DNA of 28,191 nucleotides, from positions 85,451 to 113,641 of the forward strand of contig DDFO01000003.1 of the NCBI GenBank assembly GCA_002337215.1. Reading direction: 5' to 3'. Every line of letters begins with the position of its first letter. Positions within the stretch are counted from its first letter, which is position 1. The notes below the pieces were generated by a model, which made no database searches, had not been told where the DNA came from, and worked only from the letters and a program-made list of their open reading frames with translations. The position numbers and the translations under genes are program-made. Source of the DNA: Phycisphaerales bacterium UBA1926 (GTDB taxonomy: Bacteria > Planctomycetota > Phycisphaerae > Phycisphaerales > UBA1924). Below are positions 1 through 9,454 of this stretch, piece after piece.

Positions 1-165
1 GCCGACATCGCCGAGCCGTTCGGTGTCCTCGATCTCGCGGACGTGAACGCGTTCGTGCTGGGGTTCGTGGAGATGCTGCCCCAGGGGGACCTGAACGGGG
101 ACGGGATCTGGGATCTCGCCGATGTCGGGCTGTTCGTCGAGTCATTCCTGTCGGGCTGCCCGTAA
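1..165 (+). CDS. C-terminal end of a GC-type dockerin domain-anchored secreted protein (5' partial)
   Basis: Reading frame 1 is open from the window edge to a TAA at 163-165, giving 54 residues. The sequence reads ADIAEPFGVLDLADVNAFV, then a short spacer, then a second unit DLNGDGIWDLADVGLFVESF, ending SGCP. This is the two-repeat, calcium-loop-like module that ends with Gly-Cys in secreted proteins of Phycisphaerales (GC-type dockerin). Two more copies lie at the ends of the proteins at 10482-12122 and 12237-13661. The enzymatic or structural part of this protein lies outside the window, so its function cannot be named. The domain probably marks the protein for export and surface retention; that role is inference. 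Confidence 0.85.
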   Translation, partial: ADIAEPFGVLDLADVNAFVLGFVEMLPQGDLNGDGIWDLADVGLFVESFLSGCP

Positions 166-176
166 TCCCGGCAGAA

Positions 177-219
177 CCCGGCCCTGCGGGCCGGGCGGGA
201 CAGGCGTGCGCCCGCCCGG
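177..219. terminator. Two overlapping GC-rich inverted repeats after the dockerin gene; candidate terminator
   Basis: 177-184 pairs with 188-195 (8 bp, 3-nt loop). 191-199 pairs with 211-219 (9 bp, 11-nt loop). The two share 191-195, so only one can form at a time. No U-tract follows either stem. The second ends directly at the -10-like TATCCT of the next gene. It may stop read-through or act as an operator; the assignment is weak. Confidence 0.4.
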
Positions 220-225
220 TATCCT
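220..225 (+). promoter_or_regulatory. -10-like hexamer of a predicted leaderless promoter
   Basis: TATCCT ends 6 nt before the ATG at 232, and there is no Shine-Dalgarno sequence in between. Transcription would start at or next to the start codon. The same arrangement recurs before seven other genes in the window. Confidence 0.55.
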
Positions 226-231
226 GTCGGC

Positions 232-1257
232 ATGATCACCGCTGTGCGCACATGTCTCGCTCTGGTCGTGCTCGCCGGGATGACGCTGGGCGTGCGCGCC
301 CAAGAGTTCATCCTTGACGACTCCGGCGCGTTCACCCCGACCGATGTCCCCGAGCCGGGGACGGACGCGTGGGTGATGACGGAGGCGGCGAGGATGATCG
401 CCGACGACCGGCCTGACAAGGCCCGGACGCTGCTCGACCCCTGGATCCGCGAGAACGAGCGGACCAACAACGAGTGGCTCCCGAGGGCCTATCTGCTCCG
501 GGGCGACGCGAAGGTGCTGCAGCGCAACGAATACCAGGCGTTGTACGACTACGAGTTCGTCATCCGCGAATTCACGGGGTCCGAGGAGTATCAGACCGCG
601 GTGCTCCGCGAGATGGACATCGCCCAGCGGTACCTCAACGGGATGCGGCGGAGGCTCTGGGGGCTGCGACTCCTGCGTATCGAGCCCGCCCGCCGGCTCG
701 GTGAGGAACTGATGATCCGCGTGCAGGAGCGTCTGCCGGGCAGCCGGGCGAGCGAGGAGGCGGCGATCCTGCTCGCCGAGCACTACTACGACGCGCGCGA
801 TCTCGCGCTCGCGACCGAGATGTTCGACATCTTCCAGCGGAATTATCCCGAGAGCGAGTACGCCAAGGAGGCGCTGCTGGGGCAGATCTACGCGAACGTG
901 GCGCAGTTCAAGGGCCCCGAGTACGACGCGTCGGGGCTCGTCGAGGCGGAACTGCTTCTGGACCGGTTCGTGCGCAAGTACCCGGCCGACGCGCTGCGGT
1001 CGGGCATCGCCGAGGGTCTGGGCGCGCGCATCGACGAGAGCCGGGCGCAGCAGATGCTCGCGACCGGGGAGTGGTACATCGACCGGGGCGACGAGCCCTC
1101 GGCGAAGTTCGTCCTCAAGCGGCTTCTGCGCGAGCACCCCGCGACGGGCGCGTCGCAATCGGCGCTGCGGATGATGGAACGCCGGGGGTGGATCGAATCG
1201 GTGCCGGCTGAGATCGGGGTTGAGATCGGTCCGGGCAACGGGGAGGCAGACTCGTGA
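232..1257 (+). CDS. Exported TPR/BamD-like protein
   Basis: The 341-residue protein starts with a signal peptide (hydrophobic stretch about 8-20, likely cut after VRA at residues 21-23). No lipobox cysteine is present, unlike classical BamD. The mature part is helical with repeated TPR-like helix pairs. Examples are around 55-100 (EAARMIADDRPDKARTLL), 180-215 (AILLAEHYYDARDLALATEMF) and 275-310 (GEWYIDRGDEPSAKFVLKRLL). This matches the outer-membrane assembly YfiO/BamD-like family common next to envelope genes. The next gene (LptE-like) starts inside this gene's stop codon (GTGA overlap), so the two are translationally coupled. A role in outer-membrane assembly is inferred from family resemblance and neighbourhood. 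The start at 232 is preceded by a -10-like box and no ribosome binding site. Confidence 0.72.
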   Translation: MITAVRTCLALVVLAGMTLGVRAQEFILDDSGAFTPTDVPEPGTDAWVMTEAARMIADDRPDKARTLLDPWIRENERTNNEWLPRAYLLRGDAKVLQRNEYQALYDYEFVIREFTGSEEYQTAVLREMDIAQRYLNGMRRRLWGLRLLRIEPARRLGEELMIRVQERLPGSRASEEAAILLAEHYYDARDLALATEMFDIFQRNYPESEYAKEALLGQIYANVAQFKGPEYDASGLVEAELLLDRFVRKYPADALRSGIAEGLGARIDESRAQQMLATGEWYIDRGDEPSAKFVLKRLLREHPATGASQSALRMMERRGWIESVPAEIGVEIGPGNGEADS

Positions 1258-1796
1258 GCCGCCGACCATTGATCGTGGCGGCTGTCGCGTGCTGGGCGTC
1301 CCTCGTGTGCGCCGCCGGCTGCGCGTCCGACCCGCACAAGGGGTACGTGCTGGGCTCGACGTATGACTCGGGTGTGCGCACGGTCGCGGTCCCGGTGTTC
1401 GACAACACGACGTACACGCCTGGCATCGAGCAGACGCTGACCGATGCGATCACCAAGGAGATCATGGCGCGCACGCCGTGGCGTGTGGTAAGCCGGGGGA
1501 ACGCGGACACCGAGCTCACGGGCGCGATTGCGAACTACGACCTGTTCGCGATCACGAGGACGCCTGGCGTGGGGCTCACGCAGGAGCAGTCGATCACGAT
1601 CCGGGTGAATTTCGTCTGGCGCGATGTCCGCGACGGGACGGTGCGGGCCGAGCGGGAGAATTTCTCGGCGACATCGACGTTCATCCCCAGCCCGGGCATC
1701 GCGGGCGAGCCAGGCGAGCGGATCGAGATCGGGGAGCGCGAGGCGATCGAAGAGCTCGCCCGCGCGATCGTCGGCGAGATGCGGTCGGAGTTCTAA
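1254..1796 (+). CDS. LptE-like LPS-assembly lipoprotein
   Basis: The 180-residue protein has a signal sequence ending in CAAGC. Cys23 is a plausible lipidation site, although the residue at -3 is Ala rather than Leu. The body contains the characteristic LptE-family segment VAVPVFDNTTYTPGIEQTLTDAI followed by a beta-rich half. In Gram-negative bacteria LptE plugs the LptD outer-membrane channel and helps insert LPS. The start is GTG at 1254, overlapping the upstream stop by 4 nt and preceded by a GGGGAGG ribosome binding site. HldE at 18318 independently points to LPS heptose synthesis. The family call is good; the LPS function is inferred from the family. Confidence 0.75.
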   Translation: MSRRPLIVAAVACWASLVCAAGCASDPHKGYVLGSTYDSGVRTVAVPVFDNTTYTPGIEQTLTDAITKEIMARTPWRVVSRGNADTELTGAIANYDLFAITRTPGVGLTQEQSITIRVNFVWRDVRDGTVRAERENFSATSTFIPSPGIAGEPGERIEIGEREAIEELARAIVGEMRSEF

Positions 1797-2080
1797 GCGA
1801 GCCGGGTGATCGCTCGTCGATTCTCCCGTTGCCGGCCCTATCCGAGCCTTGTCGGCGGTGCTCCGGAAGGACGCTGCCGAGAGGTGTTTCGCGGTGGGAC
1901 CGCCCCGAGAAACATCCAAAGGTCGGTGACTCTCGAACCGATGGGGAACACCCGGGCTTCAGGAACCGATATCCATTCTGCGGCGCACCGCCTAGCGTTC
2001 ACGGAGACCCACGCCGACGGCTCGATGCCATACAGGGCCCATGGGCACCGACGGCCCGTGGGCACAAAGGAGTTGACTCT
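1797..2080 (+). promoter_or_regulatory. ftsH leader region with two inverted repeats
   Basis: This 284-bp gene-free stretch separates the LptE-like gene from ftsH. An inverted repeat at 1885-1914 has arms TGTTTC/GAAACA around an inner GCGGT/ACCGC hairpin. A second at 2037-2063 has 10-bp arms, one G-U wobble and a 7-nt loop. It ends two bases before the AAAGGAG ribosome binding site (2066-2072) of ftsH. I recognise no riboswitch or known RNA family here. The placement suggests a leader that could tune ftsH translation. Confidence 0.5.
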
Positions 2081-4228
2081 TTGACCCCGACGACCCCGAC
2101 CAATCCGACACGCCGAGGCCCGTTTTCTTCGCGCCGTGGGCCGATCGCTCTGTTGACGGCATTCGCCGACCGCAAGGGGAACGACCAGGATCCGAACAAG
2201 GGCTTGGGCCGTCGTCCGGGCAAGAACAGCAATGGATCCGGGAACGGGTCGGGCGATGGTCCCGACAACAAGCCGGGTGGGCCGCCCCAGCCGGGTGGTG
2301 CGGGCCGGGGGATGTTCGGGTTCGTGCTGCTGATCCTGCTGGGCGTGATGCTGATCATGTTCTTCTCGCAGGCGGGGCAGGGATCGCAGATCACGTGGGC
2401 CGAGTTCAAGTCGTACTACGAGAACAACGAGATCGTTGATACGCCGATCCTGACCGACACGGCGATCGTCGCCCGTCTCACGCAGCCCGGCGTGAGCGAG
2501 GAGATCAAGACGGTCCGCGTGCCGCTCAACACGGCCGACAGCGAGGTCATCGCCAGGGAATTTAACGAGCTGACGGGCGGCAAGTACATCGCCAAGCCGG
2601 CGAGCCCCTGGATGCAGCTGCTCATCGTCTTCGGCCCGTTCCTGCTGCTCATCCTGCTCGTGTGGTTCCTCATCAGCCGCGGCATCCGCAGCGCGGGCGG
2701 CGGCGGCGGGATGCTGGGCAACTTCGGCAAAAGCCGGCACAAGACGCTGACCAAGGAGATGACGGGTGTCACCTTCGCGGATGTCGCGGGCATCGAGGAA
2801 GCGGAAGAAGAAGTCAGCGAGATCATCGAGTTCCTGCGCAACCCCAAGAAGTTCACGAGGCTCGGCGGACGTATCCCGCGCGGCGTGCTGCTGATCGGGC
2901 AGCCCGGCTGCGGCAAGACGCTGCTCGCCAAGGCGATCGCGGGCGAGGCGGATGTTCCTTTCTTCTCGATCTCCGGTTCGGACTTCGTCGAGATGTTCGT
3001 GGGTGTCGGGGCGAGTCGGGTCCGCGACCTGTTCAAGCAGGCGAAGGAATCCAGCCCCTGCATCATCTTCCTCGATGAGATCGACGCGGTCGGTCGTCGC
3101 CGGGGCGGCGGGTTCAGCCAGGGCGGGCACGACGAGCGCGAGCAGACGCTGAACGCCATCCTCGTCGAGATGGACGGGTTCAACTCGGGTGACGGCGTCA
3201 TCGTCGTCGCGGCGACGAACCGCGCGGACGTGCTCGACCCGGCGCTGACGCGGCCCGGCCGGTTCGACCGGCAGATCACGGTGCCGCTGCCCGACGTGAA
3301 CGGGCGTTTGGAGATCCTGAAGGTCCACGCCAAGAAGGTCACGCTCGGGCCGGACGTGAACCTCGAGCGGGTCGCGCGGGGCACGCCCATGTTCAGCGGC
3401 GCGGATCTCGCGGCGATCATCAACGAGGCCGCGATCGCGGCGACGCTCCACAACAAGGAGTTCATCGAGCACGAGGACCTCGAAGAGGCCCGCGACAAGG
3501 TGAAGTTCGGGCGTGCCAAGAAGAGCCGGGTGCGCGAGGCGGACGAGAACAAGCTCGTCGCCTACCACGAGGCGGGGCACGCGGTGCTGCAGGCGTTGCT
3601 CAAAGACGCGGACCCGCTGCACAAGGTCACGATTATTCCCCGCGGCGCGTCGGGCGGGGCGACGTTCAGCCTCCCCGAGAAAGACCGCATGGGGTACGGC
3701 CTCAAGTGGCTCCATGCGACGATGCGCGTCCTTTGCGGAGGGCGGATCGCCGAGCAGAAGGGCATGGAGGATGTCTCGAGCGGTGCGAGCCAGGACATCG
3801 CCCAGATCACGCAGCTCGCGAGACTCATGGTGCTCGACTGGGGCATGAGCGAGAAGCTCGGGTTCATCAAGTACACCGGCGAGGACAGCAAAGAGATGTT
3901 CATGGCCGACCGGGACTATTCGGACGACACCGCCAAGATCATCGATCAGGAGGTCCGCCGGATCGTCGACGACGCGTACGGCGACGCCGAGCGGATGCTG
4001 CTCGAGAACTGGGACCGCGTGATCGAGGTCGCCGAGGCGTTGCTCAAGCACGAGACGCTCGCGGGCGACGACGTGCACCGGATCATCCGGGGAGAGCCGC
4101 TCAACAAGCCGACGGTGGCGGACCTGCTCGCCGGCAAGAAGAAGGACGGCGTGACACACGCGCCGCCCATGCCCGGGGGCGGGGAAGACCCGGAGATCCC
4201 GCCGGGGGCGCTGCCGACGCCCGGGTAG
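2081..4228 (+). CDS. ftsH: ATP-dependent membrane zinc metalloprotease FtsH
   Basis: FtsH is a hexameric inner-membrane AAA+ protease that extracts and degrades membrane and short-lived cytosolic proteins. I chose TTG at 2081 because AAAGGAG lies 8 nt upstream and no in-frame ATG is near. This gives 715 residues. Order: a Gly/Pro/Asn-rich N-terminal extension of about 77 residues, TM1 (about 79-95), periplasmic domain, TM2 (about 178-200) and the AAA+ module. The AAA+ module has Walker A GQPGCGKT (273-280; usual form GPPGTGKT), Walker B IIFLDE (328-333) and the second region of homology ([21 protein letters not shown]). The zinc site HEAGH is at 496-500. The tail is rich in Gly and Pro. The N-terminal extension is unusual, as TM1 normally sits at the extreme N-terminus. 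A start at the internal ATG (2312, residue 78) cannot be excluded. A strong terminator follows at 4257-4285. Confidence 0.95.
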   Translation: MTPTTPTNPTRRGPFSSRRGPIALLTAFADRKGNDQDPNKGLGRRPGKNSNGSGNGSGDGPDNKPGGPPQPGGAGRGMFGFVLLILLGVMLIMFFSQAGQGSQITWAEFKSYYENNEIVDTPILTDTAIVARLTQPGVSEEIKTVRVPLNTADSEVIAREFNELTGGKYIAKPASPWMQLLIVFGPFLLLILLVWFLISRGIRSAGGGGGMLGNFGKSRHKTLTKEMTGVTFADVAGIEEAEEEVSEIIEFLRNPKKFTRLGGRIPRGVLLIGQPGCGKTLLAKAIAGEADVPFFSISGSDFVEMFVGVGASRVRDLFKQAKESSPCIIFLDEIDAVGRRRGGGFSQGGHDEREQTLNAILVEMDGFNSGDGVIVVAATNRADVLDPALTRPGRFDRQITVPLPDVNGRLEILKVHAKKVTLGPDVNLERVARGTPMFSGADLAAIINEAAIAATLHNKEFIEHEDLEEARDKVKFGRAKKSRVREADENKLVAYHEAGHAVLQALLKDADPLHKVTIIPRGASGGATFSLPEKDRMGYGLKWLHATMRVLCGGRIAEQKGMEDVSSGASQDIAQITQLARLMVLDWGMSEKLGFIKYTGEDSKEMFMADRDYSDDTAKIIDQEVRRIVDDAYGDAERMLLENWDRVIEVAEALLKHETLAGDDVHRIIRGEPLNKPTVADLLAGKKKDGVTHAPPMPGGGEDPEIPPGALPTPG

Positions 4229-4256
4229 CACTCGGCTCGTCAATCCATGACCACAA

Positions 4257-4285
4257 CGAGCCCCTCGCGCGAGCGAGGGGTTTTT
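4257..4285 (+). terminator. Intrinsic terminator of ftsH (GNRA-loop module, copy 1)
   Basis: An 8-bp stem, 4261-4268 with 4273-4280, is capped by the tetraloop GCGA (GNRA type) and followed by five Ts (4281-4285). The stem and the preceding ACGAG are repeated almost exactly behind asnS, cysC and sat. Confidence 0.92.
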
Positions 4286-4330
4286 CGTGCGCGACGGGCG
4301 GTCAAGCGTGCGCGGACCGATCGATCATGC

Positions 4331-4336
4331 GACAAT
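4331..4336 (+). promoter_or_regulatory. -10-like hexamer of a predicted leaderless promoter
   Basis: GACAAT ends 6 nt before ATG 4343, with no ribosome binding site between. It keeps the A at position 2 and T at position 6 of the TANNNT pattern but has G in the first position. Confidence 0.45.
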
Positions 4337-4342
4337 AGCCGC

Positions 4343-5539
4343 ATGAGCACCGCACCCGCCTCGCCCGACACGAACCCTGACGGATTGCCCGCCGACCTGC
4401 TTGCGCTGTTGACCGAGTTGCGGCACACCGTCCACGCCGCGCCCGAACTCTCGGGCCACGAGCACCGGACGCACGACACGATCCGCGACTTTGTTGCCCG
4501 GTTCAAGCCCACCCGGCTGCACGAGCACCTGGGCACGACGGGCCTCGCGGCCGAGTTCGACTCGGGCAAGCCGGGACCGACGATCGTGGTCCGGGCCGAG
4601 CTCGATGCGCTCCCGATAGACGAGGTCATCGACCCGGCCTACAAGAGCACGAAGCCGGGCGTGATGCACGCGTGCGGGCACGACGGACACATGACGATGG
4701 TCGCGGGACTCGCGGCGAGGCTGAGCGAGAACCCGCCGGAGAAGGGCCGGGTCGTGCTGCTGTTCCAGCCGGCCGAGGAGACGGGGGCGGGCGCCAAACA
4801 AGTTCTTGCCGATGAGCGGTGGGACGCGCTGGATCCGAAAGACAACGGCGCCGCGATCGCGTTGCACAACCTGCCGGGGCACCCGATGGGGCAGATCATC
4901 CTGACCGATGGCGTGTTCAGTTGTGCGAGCCGGGGGATGTCGATCGGGCTCGAGGGCATCACCAGCCACGCGGCCCATCCCGACGACGGCGTGAGCCCCG
5001 CGGAGGCGATCGCGGAACTCGTGCAACGCCTGCCCAAGCTGCCCGCCGAGTGCCTTCCCGACTCGTTCGGGCTTGTCTCGATCACGCACATCCAGGCGGG
5101 CGAGGACGGCGTGTTCGGCGTGACCCCGGCGGCGGGTCGGTTCAACGCGACCCTGCGGACGGATACCGACGATGATCTGGTGGCGCTCGTCGAGTCGGCC
5201 GTGGCGCTCGTCGAAGAGATCGCGACGGCATACAGGCTCGAGCATGCGATCGCGTGGCACGACGACTTCGCCGCGGCGGTGTGCGACGCGCCGACCGTCG
5301 AGCGGATCCGTACCGAGGCCGAGGCGATGGGGCTGGAGATCGCCGACCGCGACGAGCCGTTCCGCTGGTCGGAAGACTTCGGGCTGTTCACGAAGGGGCG
5401 AAAGGGTGTGCTCTTCGGGCTTGGGTCGGGCGTCGACCAGCCGCAACTGCACAACCCGGACTACGACTTCCCCGATGAACTGATCGCGATCGGCACGCCT
5501 CTGTTCGAGCGGGTCGTGCGCTCAATGCTCGCGGAGTAA
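4343..5539 (+). CDS. M20 family amidohydrolase (aminoacylase/hippurate-hydrolase type)
   Basis: The 398-residue cytosolic metallopeptidase-fold enzyme belongs to the M20D group, which hydrolyses N-acyl amino acids or related amides. It shows MHACGHDGH (Cys and His metal ligands, about residues 110-118), PAEET (metal and catalytic Glu pair, about 145), the HNLPGHPMG segment, a dimerisation-domain stretch with SHAAHP, and a C-terminal LHNPDYDFPDE carrying the last His ligand. The exact substrate cannot be read from the sequence. The start is ATG 4343; an in-frame start at 4247 would run through the ftsH terminator and is rejected. The gene converges on the acyltransferase gene that ends at 5672. 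Confidence 0.88.
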   Translation: MSTAPASPDTNPDGLPADLLALLTELRHTVHAAPELSGHEHRTHDTIRDFVARFKPTRLHEHLGTTGLAAEFDSGKPGPTIVVRAELDALPIDEVIDPAYKSTKPGVMHACGHDGHMTMVAGLAARLSENPPEKGRVVLLFQPAEETGAGAKQVLADERWDALDPKDNGAAIALHNLPGHPMGQIILTDGVFSCASRGMSIGLEGITSHAAHPDDGVSPAEAIAELVQRLPKLPAECLPDSFGLVSITHIQAGEDGVFGVTPAAGRFNATLRTDTDDDLVALVESAVALVEEIATAYRLEHAIAWHDDFAAAVCDAPTVERIRTEAEAMGLEIADRDEPFRWSEDFGLFTKGRKGVLFGLGSGVDQPQLHNPDYDFPDELIAIGTPLFERVVRSMLAE

Positions 5540-5591
5540 CGACGCCCGCGTGTTTCGGCCAGGCGAGTTCATACGCGTGCCAACAACATCT

Positions 5592-5641
5592 TGGCCGTGC
5601 GGCTCTGCACACCAACGAACAGCACGGCCAGGATGGCCGTG
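5592..5641. repeat. Three alternating inverted arms between convergent genes
   Basis: TGGCCGTGC (5592-5600) can pair with GCACGGCCA (5622-5630, 21-nt loop). The same middle arm can instead pair with TGGCCGTG (5634-5641, 3-nt loop). The repeat lies in the 132-bp gap between two convergent genes and may act as a bidirectional terminator. No U-tract follows either hairpin. Confidence 0.4.
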
Positions 5642-5671
5642 GCACAGGGATGCCTTGCCTCGAATTCTGGC

Positions 5672-7027
5672 CTAGCTCTCGTGCCCCTGGTAACGGAAGT
5701 GCTTCTTGAGTTTGAGGAAATGCTTCTCGAACAGGTTCCACGAGAGCCAGCCCACGATCCAGCAGGCCGCGAAGGCGGGGATGAAGAACAGGATCTGCCC
5801 GAGCAGTTCCGAACCGCCGATGACGGGGAATTCGATCAGCGCGGTCCCGAAGCGTTTGCCTGATTTGTTGGGCCCGAAGATCAGGTCGCGGATGATCGCG
5901 CGCACCGGCATGTGGACGAGATAGATCGCGTAGGAATATTTGCCGAACGACATCAGCGGCTTGAACGTCCAGAACCGGTACCACCGCGACCCGGGCCGGG
6001 CGGCGAGCGCCAACACGAGCACCGCCGCGAACCCGATCGCGACGATCGTGTACCCGGCGAACGCGGTGTAATCCGTGTGGCTGTGGATCTTGTGGTCGCT
6101 GAAGAACCGCGTCGCCTCGAACGCGACGGAGAGCGCGAGGCAAACCGGCGCGACGACCTTCGCGACCGGGAGCAATCGGGCGAGGCGCTGACCCGGCTCC
6201 GCGTTGGACGACGGATCGCCCTTCTTCGATCCGCCCCGCAGGTGCAGGGCGATGAGCGCTCCGAGCGCGAGCCCCTCGAGCCTGCCGGGCGTGAGGACAT
6301 AGACATCGATGATGGTTGTTTCACCCCCGTAGAACGGGTCGACGCCGCCCGGGCCTTCGCCCCGCGTCAGCATCCACGCCCGGAAGAGTGGGCTGATGAT
6401 CAGGCAGGCGATGCAGACGACCTTCATCCGCAGCGCCCCGAGCAGGAAGACCAGCAAAGGCCAGACGAGGTAGAACTGCTCCTCGATCGCGAGCGACCAC
6501 GAGACGTCGAGGATCCCGTGCCGCCATTCGTTCACCTTCGCCGCGACGAAGTTGCTCAGGTACGCCCAGTAGTACCACTGGTCGCCCCCCACGCTCCCGA
6601 ACCGGTCGAGCTTGCTGTCGATCGTGTCCGCGAGCGATTCGGGCGCTCCGGGCACGCTCCCGAGCAGGGGCCCGAGGTTGGGCAGGATCACGAAGCTGAA
6701 CAGGCAGATCGCGTAATAGAGCGGGAAGATCCGCAGCACGCGCCGCATGTAGAAAGCCTTGAAATAGTTCTTGCTCCCCCGTGTGTCGGCGAGGATCCCC
6801 GTGATCAGGAACCCGCTGAGCACGAAGAACAGGTCCACGCCGAACCCGCCCCAGTGGAGAAACAACGTCGCGGCCTTGTCAACGCTTGTGTTGACCGCCA
6901 TGTCTGTGCAATGGTGGAAGAGCACCAGGACGATCGCCAGCCCGCGGATGCCGTCGAGGACAGGGATGTGCCCCCGGATCGTCTCGCTGGTGAGGGCGAC
7001 TTCTCGGTTGGTGGGGGTGTCTGGCAT
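5672..7027 (-). CDS. Acyltransferase 3 family (OafA/YrhL-like) membrane protein
   Basis: The 451-residue integral membrane protein has about ten hydrophobic helices. The N-terminal [20 protein letters not shown] motif contains the conserved His proposed as catalytic. [27 protein letters not shown] and [15 protein letters not shown] follow; all are hallmarks of acyltransferase 3. Members transfer O-acetyl or other acyl groups to surface polysaccharides, lipids or antibiotics, and the acceptor here is unknown. The start is ATG at 7027; the open frame continues upstream but into the asnS promoter region. Only a weak GGGAAC precedes it. The gene is divergent from asnS and convergent with the M20 gene. 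Confidence 0.9.
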   Translation of the reverse strand: MPDTPTNREVALTSETIRGHIPVLDGIRGLAIVLVLFHHCTDMAVNTSVDKAATLFLHWGGFGVDLFFVLSGFLITGILADTRGSKNYFKAFYMRRVLRIFPLYYAICLFSFVILPNLGPLLGSVPGAPESLADTIDSKLDRFGSVGGDQWYYWAYLSNFVAAKVNEWRHGILDVSWSLAIEEQFYLVWPLLVFLLGALRMKVVCIACLIISPLFRAWMLTRGEGPGGVDPFYGGETTIIDVYVLTPGRLEGLALGALIALHLRGGSKKGDPSSNAEPGQRLARLLPVAKVVAPVCLALSVAFEATRFFSDHKIHSHTDYTAFAGYTIVAIGFAAVLVLALAARPGSRWYRFWTFKPLMSFGKYSYAIYLVHMPVRAIIRDLIFGPNKSGKRFGTALIEFPVIGGSELLGQILFFIPAFAACWIVGWLSWNLFEKHFLKLKKHFRYQGHES

Positions 7028-7140
7028 GCCGTTCCCGTCGCTACGATCCCGTCTCCCGAACTCGGCCCTCGACGGGCACCCGGCCCGACCCGGGCCCCTG
7101 GCAGGTGAGATCGGTCGATCGGGGCGGAGGGTATCACACA

Positions 7141-8553
<1,413 letters not shown>

Positions 8554-8590
8554 TCGGCCCGCCCACGGGCAGGATCGTTGAAGTTCAAAC

Positions 8591-8616
8591 GAGCCCCTCG
8601 CGCGAGCGAGGGGTTT
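8591..8616 (+). terminator. Intrinsic terminator of asnS (GNRA-loop module, copy 2)
   Basis: An 8-bp stem, 8594-8601 with 8606-8613, has loop GCGA and is followed by TTTCTC. Stem and loop match the ftsH copy exactly. It lies 38 bp past the asnS stop and faces the cysC terminator. Confidence 0.88.
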
Positions 8617-8641
8617 CTCATCTCGTATGCACGCGCGCACG

Positions 8642-8670
8642 AAAAAACCCCTCGCTCGCGCGAGGGGCTC
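8642..8670 (-). terminator. Intrinsic terminator of cysC (GNRA-loop module, copy 3)
   Basis: On the minus strand this reads GAG, an 8-bp stem (8660-8667 with 8648-8655), loop GCGA (8656-8659), then six Ts (8642-8647). The loop reads TCGC on the plus strand, so both loop and U-tract show that this copy serves the minus strand. Confidence 0.9.
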
Positions 8671-8715
8671 GAAATTCAGATCAGCACAGGCGTTCGAGCG
8701 ATCCCGCTCCGCGCC

Positions 8716-9342
8716 TCACGCGTTCTTGAGCTCAACACCCTGACCGGTGATCCACTCCAGGCACTTCATTACCGAATCCTCGACGCTCAGCTTGCTCGTG
8801 TCGAGCACGAGCTCGGGCTTGTCGGGCGCCTCGTAGGGATCGTCGATCCCGGTGAACCCCTTGATCTCGCCGGCGCGGGCCTTCTTGTAGAGCCCCTTGG
8901 GGTCGCGGTCCTCGCACACGTCCAGCGGGGTGTCCACGAAGACCTCGCAGAACTCGATGCCCTCGGCCTTGTGGATCTCGCGGCAGAAGTCGCGATCCTT
9001 CTTGTAGGGGCTGATGAAGCTCGACAGCGTCACGACACCCGCGTCGGCGAACAGCTTGCTCACCTCGCTGATCCGCCGGATGTTCTCCTCGCGGTCCTCG
9101 GCGCTGAAGCCCAGGTTCTTGTTAAGGCCCATGCGGATGTTGTCTCCGTCGAGGCGGTAGGAGGGGATGCCCGCGTTCACGAGCGCCTGCTCGAGCGCCA
9201 CGGCGATCGTGCTCTTGCCCGAGGCGCTGAGCCCGGTGAACCAGAGCGTCATGCCCTTGCTGCCCAGGGCCTTCCACCGCTCCTCGCGGGTGATGTTGCC
9301 CTCGTGCCAGTGAACATTGGTCGCCTTCACTTCGGTGGTCAT
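8716..9342 (-). CDS. cysC: Adenylylsulfate kinase (APS kinase)
   Basis: CysC phosphorylates adenosine-5'-phosphosulfate to PAPS, the second step of sulfate activation. The 208-residue protein has the P-loop GLSASGKST (37-45), the DGDNIR(M)GLNKNLGFS...REENIRR region that binds APS, and the [37 protein letters not shown] segment of the family. Length is normal for a stand-alone enzyme. Its partner ATP sulfurylase (Sat) is at 13944, on the other strand and not in the same operon. ATG 9342 begins the conserved region (TNVHWHEG); longer in-frame starts would overlap the rarD promoter. No clear ribosome binding site is visible. Confidence 0.95.
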   Translation of the reverse strand: MTTEVKATNVHWHEGNITREERWKALGSKGMTLWFTGLSASGKSTIAVALEQALVNAGIPSYRLDGDNIRMGLNKNLGFSAEDREENIRRISEVSKLFADAGVVTLSSFISPYKKDRDFCREIHKAEGIEFCEVFVDTPLDVCEDRDPKGLYKKARAGEIKGFTGIDDPYEAPDKPELVLDTSKLSVEDSVMKCLEWITGQGVELKNA

Positions 9343-9385
9343 CGTGTCGCTCGCAATCTGTGTCGGAAGTCGTTGATCATGAGAA

Positions 9386-9404
9386 GCAGGCAAAGGGTGC
9401 CTGC
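9386..9404. repeat. Inverted repeat in the cysC-rarD divergent region
   Basis: GCAGGCA (9386-9392) and TGCCTGC (9398-9404) form a perfect 7-bp stem with a 5-nt loop. It lies 44 bp before the cysC start, in the gap shared with rarD. It could be a 5'-UTR hairpin of cysC or an operator; nothing distinguishes these. Confidence 0.35.
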
Positions 9405-9441
9405 ATTCCCGCCCCGGATCCCTCCCCCGGGCCGGCAAGTC

Positions 9442-9447
9442 TACGCT
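9442..9447 (+). promoter_or_regulatory. -10-like hexamer of a predicted leaderless promoter for rarD
   Basis: TACGCT ends 7 nt before GTG 9455, and no Shine-Dalgarno sequence lies between. This spacing decides for the GTG over the ATG at 9479. Confidence 0.5.
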
Positions 9448-9454
9448 CCCGCCC

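Noticed and set aside
1478..2080. Upstream extension of the ftsH frame back to 1478
   Set aside because: It runs out of frame through the LptE-like gene and has no conserved content. The TTG at 2081 has an ideal ribosome binding site.
1838..4243. Very long open frame on the minus strand opposite ftsH (and similar ones opposite asnS, M20 and mutL)
   Set aside because: These are third-position GC effects. The translations are Arg/Asp/His/Leu-rich with no motifs, while the plus strand encodes unmistakable conserved proteins.
4247..4342. Longer M20 amidohydrolase starting at 4247
   Set aside because: The extra 32 residues would be encoded by the ftsH terminator hairpin. ATG 4343 is followed by the normal domain start.
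5540..5671. A small gene in the M20-acyltransferase gap (for example a 90-codon frame from 5591)
   Set aside because: It overlaps the acyltransferase coding sequence on the other strand, has no ribosome binding site and shows no recognisable content.
7105..7140. Earlier GTG start for asnS
   Set aside because: It has no ribosome binding site and no conserved residues. GGAGG is correctly spaced for ATG 7141.
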